Assembly: GCA_038319025.1 (NCBI GenBank)
Contig: JBBQCW010000007.1
Span: 62,001-126,000, forward strand
Origin: JBBQCW01 sp038319025
Lineage (GTDB): Bacteria > Actinomycetota > Thermoleophilia > Solirubrobacterales > Solirubrobacteraceae
Reading direction: 5' to 3'
DNA length: 64,000 nt
Under the pieces are notes generated by a model, which did not search any database, was not told where the DNA came from, and worked only from the letters and a program-made list of their open reading frames with translations. Made by a program: the position numbers and the translations under genes. This document shows positions 17,555 through 26,287 of this stretch, piece by piece. Position 1 is the first letter of the stretch; each line of letters opens with the position of its first letter.

Positions 17555-18031
17555 CTACCCGCCGTGGACGGCGCGCCCGGAGGCGCGCACGACGAGCCAC
17601 AGCCCACCGAACTCGTTCACGTTCTGACACGTGACCTGCGCGGCCGCACGGTCACCCACATAGTAGTACAGCGGGTGGCCCGCGTACGTGGCCTGCAGCC
17701 CGCCGCCGCGGCGCTTGGTGGTGCCGAGGAGCGACGCGCGGGCGCCGGATCCGGCGCGTGGAGTGCCACCGGTGAAGGCCACCGGCCAGGCGGAGGCGCA
17801 GGCCCCGTAGCAGCGACTCGTCTTGCCCTTGTCGTGCGTGAACAGGTAAAAGACGCGACCGCTCCCATCCGTCAGGACCTTGCCGTACCGAGTCGAGCGA
17901 ACGCTGATCGTCAGCCGGGATGACGAGGCCCGGGCGGTGGCGCCACCGTCGCGCGCGGAGGCAACGGCGCCGACGGGCACCGCCGCGGCGATGAGGACGG
18001 CAGCGATGAGAGCACGACGCAAAAGGAACAT
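17555..18031 (-). CDS. secreted protein with Yx(FWY)xxD repeats
   Basis: A 158-residue exported protein of the family of predicted lipoproteins with repeated Yx(F/W/Y)xxD motifs (COG4315). Visible motifs are FYLFTHDKG and LYYYVGD, with a Cys pair in CYGACASAWP. A clear signal peptide precedes. Family function is unknown. It stands alone between acpS and glmS. Confidence 0.75.
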   Translation of the reverse strand: MFLLRRALIAAVLIAAAVPVGAVASARDGGATARASSSRLTISVRSTRYGKVLTDGSGRVFYLFTHDKGKTSRCYGACASAWPVAFTGGTPRAGSGARASLLGTTKRRGGGLQATYAGHPLYYYVGDRAAAQVTCQNVNEFGGLWLVVRASGRAVHGG

Positions 18032-18080
18032 GCGAGCAGCGTACGTGCGCGCCCCTTACGCCCGGCGAAACTCCGCCTTG

Positions 18081-19913
18081 CTACTCGACCGTCACCGTCT
18101 TGGCCAGGTTGCGCGGCTGGTCGACATTCAAGCCGCGCTTACGCGCGATCTCATAAGCCAGCAACTGCAAGGGGATCACGGCCAGGAGCGGCTGCAGCAT
18201 CCAGTCCGTCTTGGGAATCCGCACGACCTCTTCGGCGTGGACGGCGATCTCCTCGTTGCCCTCGGTGGCGATCGCGATCACGTGCGCCCCCCGGGCCCGA
18301 ACCTCTTGGATATTGGAGATCATCTTGTCCAGAATCGGCGAGTCAGTGGCGATGCATACCACCGGAGTGGACTCATCCAAGAGGGCGATCGGCCCGTGCT
18401 TCATCTCCCCTGCGGCATACGCGTCGGTGGCGATGTAGGAGATCTCCTTGAGCTTGAGAGCGCCCTCCAGCGCGACGGCACGGCCCGCGTGGCGACCGAG
18501 GTAGAGGAAGAAGTTCTGCTGGTAGTGAGCCTCGGCGATGGCGCTGAGGTCGACGCTCTCGAGCAGTTCGTCGATCAGGTGCGGCAGACGCTTGATCTCC
18601 GTCACCAGTTCGGTCAGTCGCGCGGGCTCCATCTCGCCGCGCAACTCGGCCAGGCGGAGCGCCAGCAGGTAGAGCACGACGACCTGACAGACAAAAGTCT
18701 TCGTCGCCGCGACCGACACCTCGAGCCCCGCCCGCGTGTAGAGCACGCCGTCGGCGTCGCGGGTGACCTGGGAGCCCATCACGTTGGTGATGGCCAGCAC
18801 CGTCGCCCCGGCCTCGCGAGCCACGCGCATCGCGGCGAGCGTGTCCGCCGTCTCGCCGGACTGGGTGATGCCGATCACCAGATCGCGCTCGCGGAAGATC
18901 GGATTGCGATAACGAAACTCGGATGCGATGTCCATGTCGACGGGTACGCGAGCCCACTCCTCGATCGCATAACGCCCGATCAGCCCGGCGTTGAACGACG
19001 TCCCCGCCGCCACGATCACGATGCGGTCAACGTCACGCAACAGCGCCTCATCGAGCGCGCCTACGTCGGCCAGATCCACACCGTCGGGCCGCACCGTGCG
19101 GTCAGCGATCGTCTCGGCCACGGCGTCCGCCTGCTCGTTGATCTCCTTGAGCATGAAGGTGTCGTAGCCGCCCTTCTCGGCGGTCTCTTCGTCCCAATCG
19201 ATCTCCTCGATCTCGCGGGGGCGATCGACGCCGTCCGGGCCGAAGATGGTGGCCTCACCGGCCGTGATCTCCACCAGTTCCCCGTTGTCCAGGAACTGAA
19301 CGTTGCGGGTGCGGGCCAGGAAGGCCGGGACGGCGGAGGCCAGGAACGTCTCGCCGTCGCCACGCCCGATGACCAGGGGGCATTCCTGCCGGGCGGCGAC
19401 CAGGTGGTCAGGGTCGTCCAAGCTCATGGCGACGAAGGCGTAGTGCCCCTCCAGATCGTTGAACGTGAGGCGCACGGCCTCGCGCAGATCGCCGTCGTAG
19501 TGGTGGGCGACAAGGTGCGCGACCACTTCCGCGTCAGTGTCGGAGCTGAACTGGGCGCCGTCAGCGATCAAGCGGTCCTTGATCGACAGATAGTTCTCCA
19601 CGATGCCATTGACGACCACGTGGATGCGGTCGGCGGTGTCGTAGTGCGGGTGGGCGTTCTTCTCGTTGACGCGCCCGTGCGTGGCCCAGCGCGTGTGCCC
19701 GATCCCGGTGTGGCCTGCGTGCATGGCCGGGCGCGCGGCGAGCGCCTTGTCCAGTTCGTCGAGGTTGCCGACGGCTCGCACGGAGTCGATCGCGCCGTCC
19801 GCGATCACCGAGAGGCCGGCGGAGTCATAGCCGCGGTATTCGAGCTTACGCAGCCCGGCCAGGAGGATCTCCTGCGCGGGACGGGAACCGACATAACCGA
19901 CGATGCCGCACAC
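18081..19913 (-). CDS. glmS: glutamine-fructose-6-phosphate aminotransferase
   Basis: A 610-residue enzyme making glucosamine-6-phosphate, the first step to UDP-GlcNAc for peptidoglycan. The N-terminal glutaminase has the catalytic Cys right after the start (CGIVGYVG), plus GHTRWATHG. Two SIS isomerase domains follow (GTSFNAGL, ITQSGETADT, and the C-terminal NLAKTVTVE). The GTG at 19913 is certain because it places Cys at position 2, and GAGGAGG lies 8 bases upstream. The next enzyme in the pathway, GlmM, is the adjacent gene. Confidence 0.98.
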   Translation of the reverse strand: MCGIVGYVGSRPAQEILLAGLRKLEYRGYDSAGLSVIADGAIDSVRAVGNLDELDKALAARPAMHAGHTGIGHTRWATHGRVNEKNAHPHYDTADRIHVVVNGIVENYLSIKDRLIADGAQFSSDTDAEVVAHLVAHHYDGDLREAVRLTFNDLEGHYAFVAMSLDDPDHLVAARQECPLVIGRGDGETFLASAVPAFLARTRNVQFLDNGELVEITAGEATIFGPDGVDRPREIEEIDWDEETAEKGGYDTFMLKEINEQADAVAETIADRTVRPDGVDLADVGALDEALLRDVDRIVIVAAGTSFNAGLIGRYAIEEWARVPVDMDIASEFRYRNPIFRERDLVIGITQSGETADTLAAMRVAREAGATVLAITNVMGSQVTRDADGVLYTRAGLEVSVAATKTFVCQVVVLYLLALRLAELRGEMEPARLTELVTEIKRLPHLIDELLESVDLSAIAEAHYQQNFFLYLGRHAGRAVALEGALKLKEISYIATDAYAAGEMKHGPIALLDESTPVVCIATDSPILDKMISNIQEVRARGAHVIAIATEGNEEIAVHAEEVVRIPKTDWMLQPLLAVIPLQLLAYEIARKRGLNVDQPRNLAKTVTVE

Positions 19914-19945
19914 GGTCGCGCCTCCTCTGGTCGTAGAACGTAGAA

Positions 19946-19964
19946 CGGCCGCACGGGGCGGCCG
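19946..19964. terminator. hairpin between glmM and glmS
   Basis: A perfect 7-bp stem, CGGCCGC (19946-19952) with GCGGCCG (19958-19964), and loop ACGGG. It lies 61 bases past the glmM stop and 33 bases before the glmS start on the minus strand. It may end glmM transcripts or fold in the glmS leader. No T-tract follows. Confidence 0.4.
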
Positions 19965-20024
19965 CATAGGGCGTGGGGACGCTAGCAGCCGTCAACGTTC
20001 GTTCGCGGGCCGGGGCGGTCAGGT

Positions 20025-21341
20025 TCAGGGCCCGACAGCTTCGGCCAGCGCGACCAGACGGGCGCAGGCGGCATGCGCTTCGTCTTCGGTCGGCGCCTCC
20101 ACCATCACCCGCACCAGCTGCTCGGTGCCGCTGGAGCGGACCAGAACTCGGCCGCGACCTTCCAGACCTGCCTGCTCCACGGCCATCGCCGCCGTCAAAG
20201 CCGGATCGGCCATCACCAGGTCGCGATCGGCGACCCGCACATTGACCAGCATCTGGGGCAGTTTCTGCATGCTGTCGCGATCAGCCAGGTCGCCCCCGGC
20301 CAGTGCTTCGAGCGTGAGCAGCGCGCTGGCGATGCCGTCGCCCGAGGGCACGAAATCCATGTCGATGATGTGGCCGGACTGCTCGCCGCCCAGAGACCAG
20401 CCGCGCTCGCGAAGTGACTCCAGTACGTAGCGGTCGCCTACCCCGGTGATGGCGACCTCGATGCCGGCCTGCTCCATCGCGGCGTGGAACCCGTAATTGG
20501 TCATCACGGTCACCGCGACGCCATTGTGGGGCAGCCGGTCGTGCTTGCGCAAGTGCAGCGCAGCGAGGGCGATCAGCTCATCGCCGTCGACCACGACGCC
20601 GTGGCGGTCCACCGCGAGCACGCGGTCCCCGTCACCGTCGAACGCGAAGCCGAGAGCGTGTCCACCGTCGCGGACGATGGTGGCCAGTGCGTCCAGGTGT
20701 GTGGACCCGCAGCCCTCGTTTATGTTGCGCCCGTCCGGGCCGTCGGCGACGACTGTCACGTTCGCGTTGAGACGACGGAAGATCTCCGGGCCGGCGCGGT
20801 ACGTCGACCCGTTGGCGCAGTCGATGACGACGTCCACACCAGTTAGATCCAGGTCCGCAAAGCGCGTTTGCAGCTCCCGCAGGTAGTCCTCCAGAGTGCC
20901 GTGCAGCTGGCGCACCCGCCCGATGGTGCCTCCGGCCGCGGGGAGTTCGTCGAGGCGTTCCTCGATGCGTTCCTCAGACACATCGCTGAGCTTGAAGCCA
21001 TCGGGGCCGAAGAACTTGATGCCGTTGTCGGCGAACGGGTTGTGCGACGCAGAGATCACGATCCCCAGATCAAATCCGTAGCGGCCGATCAGCAGCGGCG
21101 CAGCCGGTGTCGGCAGCACCCCACCGATGAGCACCTCGCCACCAGCCGACGTGATGCCCGCGGCCAGCGCCGCCTCCAGCATGTCGCCCGACTCCCGCGT
21201 GTCGCGGATGACGAGCACACGGGGCGCTGCGGCGGCCGACTCAAGCGTGGCGGCGCGCCCGAGGCGCATGGCGAGATCCGCGGTGAGGACCTCGCCCGCC
21301 ACGCCACGGACGCCGTCCGTGCCGAAGAACTGCCGGGCCAT
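20025..21341 (-). CDS. glmM: phosphoglucosamine mutase
   Basis: A 438-residue enzyme converting glucosamine-6-phosphate to glucosamine-1-phosphate. The phosphorylated Ser is in ISASHNP, the metal loop is FDGDGDR, the sugar loop GGEQSGH and the phosphate-binding loop RSSGTEQLVR, all in the usual order. The N-terminus FGTDGVRG is diagnostic. It lies 17 bases downstream of rpsI and was probably transcribed with the ribosomal genes. Confidence 0.98.
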   Translation of the reverse strand: MARQFFGTDGVRGVAGEVLTADLAMRLGRAATLESAAAAPRVLVIRDTRESGDMLEAALAAGITSAGGEVLIGGVLPTPAAPLLIGRYGFDLGIVISASHNPFADNGIKFFGPDGFKLSDVSEERIEERLDELPAAGGTIGRVRQLHGTLEDYLRELQTRFADLDLTGVDVVIDCANGSTYRAGPEIFRRLNANVTVVADGPDGRNINEGCGSTHLDALATIVRDGGHALGFAFDGDGDRVLAVDRHGVVVDGDELIALAALHLRKHDRLPHNGVAVTVMTNYGFHAAMEQAGIEVAITGVGDRYVLESLRERGWSLGGEQSGHIIDMDFVPSGDGIASALLTLEALAGGDLADRDSMQKLPQMLVNVRVADRDLVMADPALTAAMAVEQAGLEGRGRVLVRSSGTEQLVRVMVEAPTEDEAHAACARLVALAEAVGP

Positions 21342-21358
21342 AAAAGAACCGACCGCGG

Positions 21359-22219
21359 TTAGCGCTTGCTGAACTGCGGCCGCTTACGGGCCTTCTTGAG
21401 GCCGGCCTTCTTGCGCTCCTTGGCGCGTGCGTCACGCGTCAGGAAGCCGCGGCGCTTGAGCTCTCCACGAAGGTTGGGATCGGCCTCGAGCAGCGCACGA
21501 GAGATGCCGTGGCGCAAGGCGCCGGCTTGGGCGGAGACGCCGCCGCCGTGCAGGTGGGCGACGACATCCATCCGCTCTTCGTAGCCGACCGTCTCCAGCG
21601 GCTGACGAATGTTCTTGCGCAGCGTCTCACGCGGGAACGCGTCGTCGAAGGTACGGCCGTTGATCGTGTAGACGCCGGTGCCGGGCTTCAACGTCACGCG
21701 GGCAACAGCGGTCTTGCGCTTGCCGGTGGCGCGGTAGCGCGCGTCGGCAGCCAGTTCGATAGCGGCGACGATCGGCTCGTCGAGCGTCTCGTCCTCGTCG
21801 GCGGCAGCGTCATCGCCGTCTTCGCCTTCGCCACGGGCCAGGGGATCCTGGCCTTCAGCGACGATGTCCACTTCAAGGTCCATGCCCGGAATAGCCGGCT
21901 TCACGCGCGGGGTCACGGGTGCTTCGTCAGCCAATTCCTCCGCGACCGCTTCCTCGACCGCCTCGATGGCGATCTCCTCGGCGACGGCTTCGTCAACGCC
22001 TTCGGCGACGAGCTCCTCGACGATGGCTTCCTCGACAATCGCCTCAGCGACGATCTCTTCGACGATGGCTTCCTCGACGATCTCCTCGGCCGCCTCCTCG
22101 ACGATAGCGTCGGCCTCCTCGATCACGGCCTCCTCGATCACGGCCTCCTCGGCGCCCTGAGCCTCAACGGCAGGCTGCTCGGCGGGGGTCTGATCGTCCT
22201 TCGGGGTCTCGTCGCTCAC
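21359..22219 (-). CDS. rpsI: ribosomal protein S9 with long acidic N-terminal extension
   Basis: A 286-residue protein, more than twice the usual S9 length. The C-terminal 128 residues are a complete S9 (RYRATGKRKTAVARV, then GGGVSAQAGALRHGI, ending KARKRPQFSKR). The first 158 residues are strongly acidic, built from repeats such as EEAIVEEIVAEA, and then a Asp/Glu-rich linker. The frame is continuous and the ATG overlaps the rplM stop (ATGA), so the extension is part of the gene. The extension resembles an acidic coiled-coil or disordered tail; its role is unknown. Confidence 0.95.
   Translation of the reverse strand: MSDETPKDDQTPAEQPAVEAQGAEEAVIEEAVIEEADAIVEEAAEEIVEEAIVEEIVAEAIVEEAIVEELVAEGVDEAVAEEIAIEAVEEAVAEELADEAPVTPRVKPAIPGMDLEVDIVAEGQDPLARGEGEDGDDAAADEDETLDEPIVAAIELAADARYRATGKRKTAVARVTLKPGTGVYTINGRTFDDAFPRETLRKNIRQPLETVGYEERMDVVAHLHGGGVSAQAGALRHGISRALLEADPNLRGELKRRGFLTRDARAKERKKAGLKKARKRPQFSKR
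21920..22165. repeat. imperfect GA-rich coding repeats in the rpsI extension
   Basis: Short imperfect repeats on the minus strand encode alternating (E/A)EE(A/I)(I/V)VEE blocks. On the plus strand they appear as repeated TCCTCGACGATGG-like units. The repeat length varies, which fits growth by slippage. Confidence 0.6.
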
Positions 22220-22650
22220 GCGATCGTCTCCATCGGTTGCGGCATCTGCGCGGCGTGCGGATGTTCCGGGCCGGCATAGACCTTCAGCTTGGTGATCTGC
22301 TTCCGCGCCAGGCGGTTGCGGGGCATCATGCCCTTGACAGCGATCCGGATGACCTCTTCGGGCCGGCGCTCGATCATTTCCTCGAACGTGCGGGACTTCA
22401 GCCCACCTGGGTAACCGGAGTGGCGGTAATACCGCTTCTCGGTGCGCTTCTTGCCCGTGACCGAGATTTTTTCGGCGTTGATGACTACGACGAAATCCCC
22501 CGTGTCCACGTGCGGGGTGTACTCGGGCTTGCGCTTACCACGCAGCGCATCAGCGATCTGGGTCGCGAGCCGGCCGAGCGTCTGCCCGTTGGCGTCCACG
22601 ATGAGCCAGTTGCGCTCACGGTTCTCAGAATTGGCGACGTAGGTCTTCAC
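22216..22650 (-). CDS. rplM: ribosomal protein L13
   Basis: A 144-residue large-subunit protein of normal length. The family motifs are NWLIVDANGQTLGRLA, HVDTGDFVVVINA and VKGMMPRNRLARK. The GTG at 22650 follows ACGAGG by 9 bases and gives the standard N-terminus; the ATG at 22680 would add 10 non-family residues. It is the first gene of the rplM-rpsI operon. Confidence 0.97.
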   Translation of the reverse strand: MKTYVANSENRERNWLIVDANGQTLGRLATQIADALRGKRKPEYTPHVDTGDFVVVINAEKISVTGKKRTEKRYYRHSGYPGGLKSRTFEEMIERRPEEVIRIAVKGMMPRNRLARKQITKLKVYAGPEHPHAAQMPQPMETIA

Positions 22651-22762
22651 GGAATTCAGCCTCGTAAAAAGCGCGCACATCAGGTGCGCGGCGATGGCGG
22701 ATCATAGGGGATCGGGGCCCGAGCCGTCGCCGGGCCGGGCAGGGCGTCGGGCTGGACCAGGT

Positions 22763-22793
22763 GCGGCCCCGTCGACATGGTCGACGGGGCCGC
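22763..22793 (-). terminator. strong hairpin terminator of the propeller gene
   Basis: A perfect 14-bp stem, GCGGCCCCGTCGAC (22763-22776) with its complement (22780-22793), and a 3-base loop. It is 51 bases past the stop of the large minus-strand gene and upstream of rplM. No T-tract, as is usual for GC-rich actinobacteria. Confidence 0.7.
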
Positions 22794-22843
22794 CTCAGGC
22801 ACCTTTCGGGGACACACCCGGGATTGGTGGTGCGGAACGTTTC

Positions 22844-25800
22844 TTAAGGAGCGATGGGGTCCGACGCGGCGCTGGGCACCGTCACCGTGCCATCGGCGTT
22901 AGTCGCGGTGACGACGAGGCGCACACGGAACCCGATGTCAGCGCTCACCGCCCGGTAGGACGACGCGGTCGCGCCGGGAATGTCGGCCCACGTCATGCCG
23001 GTGGCATCAGAGCGCTGCCAGCGCGTCGTGTACGTGATCCCAGACGCACCGGTCCAAGCACCGCCCGAGGCCTGCCGCAGCAACTGGCCCTTCTTGGCCG
23101 TCCCGCTGATCGTCGGCGGCGAACTATTCACCGGCGGGGCCCCCACGACTGCCACGGTCGGCGCAGAAGCCGTCGCAGCGAACAGACCCGACGCGTTCCC
23201 CGCCGTCACGACGACACGCAGACTGTGCCCGACATCAGCGCGCACGAGCCCGTAGCTCGACCCGGTCGCGATCGCGTCATAGCCACCGGAGCCGTTCGAG
23301 CGCTGCCACTCGTAGGCGTAACTGGTCGGCGACCCCCACCACGTCCCCGGCCGGGCGAGGAGACGCTGGCCGATCTTGGCCGTACCGGTGATCGTCGGAG
23401 CCGTCGCGTTGAACCCGTTGACGACCGTGTAGGTCGCCGTCGTGTCGCTGCTGTTGCCGACCCCGTCGACCGCGTGCACCGTGAAGGTGTGGGTCCCGAG
23501 CGTGCTGGTGTCGATCTGCTGGCCCTTGGCCACCGGCCCGATGCACGACACCAAATGCGAACCGCCGGCATCGGCACAACCGTAGTTCGCGTTGCGCACC
23601 TGGCCCAGGACATAGGTGCCACCGTTCACCGGCGAGGAGATCACCGCGTACGGCGGTGTGGTGTCCTCGTTGACGGTGTAGTGGACCGACTTTGACGCGG
23701 TGTTGCCAGCGCCGTCGGTCGCCGTGACCGTGAACGTGTGAGCACCCGGCGACGTGTCGATGACGGCGCCATCTGCGACCGTTCCCACACACGACGCCAG
23801 GCCCGACCCGCCCGCGTCATCGCAACTGAACCCCGCGTGAGGGATCGAGATGCCGGCCAGGTACGCGGTGCCCTCCTTCGGATTCCGCAGATCAACCGTC
23901 GGATCGGTGCTGTCGCCATACACGGAGTAGTTGACGGTCGTTGTGCTGGTCGCACCGCGTGTGCTGGTGGCGGTCACGGCGAACGACTTGGAACCTGTGC
24001 TTGCGGTGTCCACTGCGGCGCCGCTGGACACCGTGCCCACGCAGGAGGCGATCCGTGAATCCGAAGCACACGAGAAATCAGCGGTCACGACCGCATTCTT
24101 GAGGATGGTCGCGCTGTCGACCGGCGCATTGATCACCGGTGCAGGCATCACATCGACGACGGTGTCGCAGGTACGCGTGGTGCTGTTCCCGACCGCGTCC
24201 GTGACCGTCTGCGACGTCGAGCGCGTCCCCGCCGTCGCCGTGTCGATACTGACCGACGCCGGGGGCGAGGAGACCAACCCACTGCCGCCGTCCGAAGCGC
24301 TGATCGTGGCCTGGGCGGTGTCGCCTGCGTACACGGACGACGGGCAAGTGACGCTCAGGGATGGGCTTTTGCGGTCGACCTTGTTGCCGCCCACGGGGCC
24401 CGCCGTCGTGCAGTTGGCGACCCCGTCGCAGACCCCGCGTGAGCCCGTGGACGCCGAATCAGTCTCCGTCCCCGGCGCGACGCTCGTGGTCAGAGAGAAC
24501 GACGCGTCACCGGCGTTCGACAGCCCAGAGCCTGAATCCGACGCCGTGCAGGCAATCGACACGTCCGAGTTGTGCCATACGCCATCGGCGCTCCCGCAGA
24601 CCGCCGACGGAGCCTGGCGGTCGACTTTGTTGCCGCTGACCGGCCCCGCCGTCGTGCAGTTGCCGTCCACGTCGCAGACCGACCGTGAGTCGGTGGAGGC
24701 CGACGATGAGGTCGACCCCGCGGCGACGCTGGTGGTGAGCGAGAAGGACGCATCGCCGGCGTTCGCCAGCCCGGAGCCGGCGTCCGACGCCGTGCAGGCG
24801 ATGGACACATTCGACCCGTGCCACGCGGCGTCGGCAGCGGCACAGGACACCGAGGGCGCCGTGAAGTCGCCGGGCGTGATCTTCCCGACCTGAGACAGGC
24901 CGAACTCGATGAACCAGACGTTGCCATCGGCTCCTGTCGCAATGCCCTTCAGATTGGCCCCCGTGGTGATTCCCGTCGAGAACTCGGTGACGGTGCCGCT
25001 CGGGGTGATGCGCCCGATCCGCTTCGCGCCGCCCGACGCCGTGAACCACACGTTGCCGTCCGGGCCCTTGGTGATCGAGTTGAGGTTGGAGTTAGCGGTG
25101 ATCCCCGTCGAGAACTCGGTCACGGTGCCGCTCGGCGTGATGCGACCGATCTTGTTGCCGACCGTATTGTCAGATTCCGTGAACCAGAGGTTGCCGTCTG
25201 CGCCCGCGACGATCGAGTCGGGTCGGGACCCCGCCGTGATTCCAGCGGAAAACTCGGTCACGGTTCCCGTTGGTGTGATGCGTCCGATGCGACTCCCCGT
25301 CGCGCTGTTCTCGGTGAACCACAGGTTGCCGTCGGGACCTGCGGCGATTCCGTTCGGCGCAGAGCCGGCCGTGATGCCCGCCGAGAACTCCGTGATGGTC
25401 CCGGTCGGCGTGATGCGACCGATCTTGTTCGTGTTGAATTCGCCGAACCACACGTTCCCGTCGGGACCCAGGGCGATGCCCGTTGGTTTGGATGCGGCCG
25501 TCGGAATTGAGAACTCCGTGACGGTGCCGGTGGGTGTGATGCGGCCGATCTTGCTCAGACCGTTTTCAGTGAACCAGAGGTCGCCGTCAGAGCCCGTCAC
25601 GATATCGCGCGGATTGGACGCCGTCGTGATTCCGGCCGAGAATTCGGTCACGACCCCGGCCGGCGTGATGCGCCCGATCTTCGGAGTCGCCGTCTTGAAT
25701 TCGGTGAACCACACGTTGCCGTCAGGGCCCGCTGCGATGCCGGCCGGCTGATTGTTGGCAGTCAGACCACCGAATTCGGTGACGGTACCAGCTGCAGCTG

Positions 25801-25921
25801 CGGCATTGCCGGCCGTCACGGCCATCAGGACTGCGGCCAGGACAGTACCGCGGCCGATGACCCCTGCGGCTGCACCGATAAACGTGTCTTTCCTCACTGA
25901 GCTCCTCCAAGTCTGCGTCAT
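22844..25921 (-). CDS. giant exported seven-bladed propeller protein (streptogramin-lyase-like fold) with Ig-like modules
   Basis: A 1025-residue exported protein. After a signal peptide come seven repeats of about 42 residues (pattern ITPxGTVTEFS and GPDGNVWFTE), one full Vgb-like beta-propeller. The propeller contains no His, so the His-dependent lyase chemistry of Vgb is ruled out. Next are two Cys-paired modules (IACTASDAGSGL), three HYR-like modules (CADAGGSxLxSCxG) and two C-terminal Ig-like modules with EWQRS and RWQRS. No sorting signal or membrane anchor is visible. The ATG follows AAGGAG by 9 bases; a GTG at 25897 also has a good GGAGG site. A shared upstream element lies at 25971-26009. 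Confidence 0.85.
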   Translation of the reverse strand: MTQTWRSSVRKDTFIGAAAGVIGRGTVLAAVLMAVTAGNAAAAAGTVTEFGGLTANNQPAGIAAGPDGNVWFTEFKTATPKIGRITPAGVVTEFSAGITTASNPRDIVTGSDGDLWFTENGLSKIGRITPTGTVTEFSIPTAASKPTGIALGPDGNVWFGEFNTNKIGRITPTGTITEFSAGITAGSAPNGIAAGPDGNLWFTENSATGSRIGRITPTGTVTEFSAGITAGSRPDSIVAGADGNLWFTESDNTVGNKIGRITPSGTVTEFSTGITANSNLNSITKGPDGNVWFTASGGAKRIGRITPSGTVTEFSTGITTGANLKGIATGADGNVWFIEFGLSQVGKITPGDFTAPSVSCAAADAAWHGSNVSIACTASDAGSGLANAGDASFSLTTSVAAGSTSSSASTDSRSVCDVDGNCTTAGPVSGNKVDRQAPSAVCGSADGVWHNSDVSIACTASDSGSGLSNAGDASFSLTTSVAPGTETDSASTGSRGVCDGVANCTTAGPVGGNKVDRKSPSLSVTCPSSVYAGDTAQATISASDGGSGLVSSPPASVSIDTATAGTRSTSQTVTDAVGNSTTRTCDTVVDVMPAPVINAPVDSATILKNAVVTADFSCASDSRIASCVGTVSSGAAVDTASTGSKSFAVTATSTRGATSTTTVNYSVYGDSTDPTVDLRNPKEGTAYLAGISIPHAGFSCDDAGGSGLASCVGTVADGAVIDTSPGAHTFTVTATDGAGNTASKSVHYTVNEDTTPPYAVISSPVNGGTYVLGQVRNANYGCADAGGSHLVSCIGPVAKGQQIDTSTLGTHTFTVHAVDGVGNSSDTTATYTVVNGFNATAPTITGTAKIGQRLLARPGTWWGSPTSYAYEWQRSNGSGGYDAIATGSSYGLVRADVGHSLRVVVTAGNASGLFAATASAPTVAVVGAPPVNSSPPTISGTAKKGQLLRQASGGAWTGASGITYTTRWQRSDATGMTWADIPGATASSYRAVSADIGFRVRLVVTATNADGTVTVPSAASDPIAP

Positions 25922-26287
25922 GACCGAACTCTCCTTGAGGGCGAGCCTAGTTCCGGTCGCTGAGGCAACGCATCGGTCAGCTGCTCAAGTTCAGGAGTTC
26001 ACCGTTGTGCACATTCACCAACCCCGACGCTGTCCCGGCGCCGTCCTTACCAGGCGCCGAAGCCGCGACTCTTCTCGCGGTGGTCCGCCGTCGAGCCTGC
26101 CAGCCTGTTTTTCGCTGGCTGCATTGGCTTGTAGCTCAGGTTTCGTCGCATCTGAATGTGCGACCAGCACAAATTGCGAGCCCGCGGGCCTCGTTTCGCA
26201 ACTTCCGTCAGCAGTTCGGGTTTCACTGTTTGCCAAGGGCTCGGAGAGCCTCAACCACGTAGATGTCGACACAGGAGTCTGAACGCC
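25922..26287. other. divergent intergenic region
   Basis: 366 bases between the propeller gene (minus) and an esterase gene (plus). It holds the shared promoter-type element near the minus-strand gene. The part from about 26030 to 26287 shows no hairpin, RNA gene or plausible coding frame that I could support; it should contain the esterase promoter. Confidence 0.5.
25971..26009 (-). promoter_or_regulatory. shared upstream element, copy 1
   Basis: On the plus strand: CATCGG, 28 bases, TTGTG, with CTCAAGTTC at fixed spacing between. It lies 49 bases upstream of the propeller gene start. Its outer part, TTGTGCACATTCACC, is nearly identical to copy 2. The same composite occurs upstream of the three other giant exported proteins. 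Confidence 0.65.

Noticed and set aside
17880..19943. A 687-codon open frame on the plus strand opposite glmS
   Set aside because: It lies exactly antisense to a complete glmS with all motifs. Long antisense frames are expected in high-GC coding DNA.
19914..20024. glmS ribozyme/riboswitch in the glmS leader
   Set aside because: Only 111 bases with one simple hairpin; the ribozyme core was not seen and it is not typical for actinobacteria.
22844..25921. Streptogramin B lyase (antibiotic resistance gene)
   Set aside because: The propeller fold matches, but no His is present in the seven blades and the protein is exported and multi-domain.
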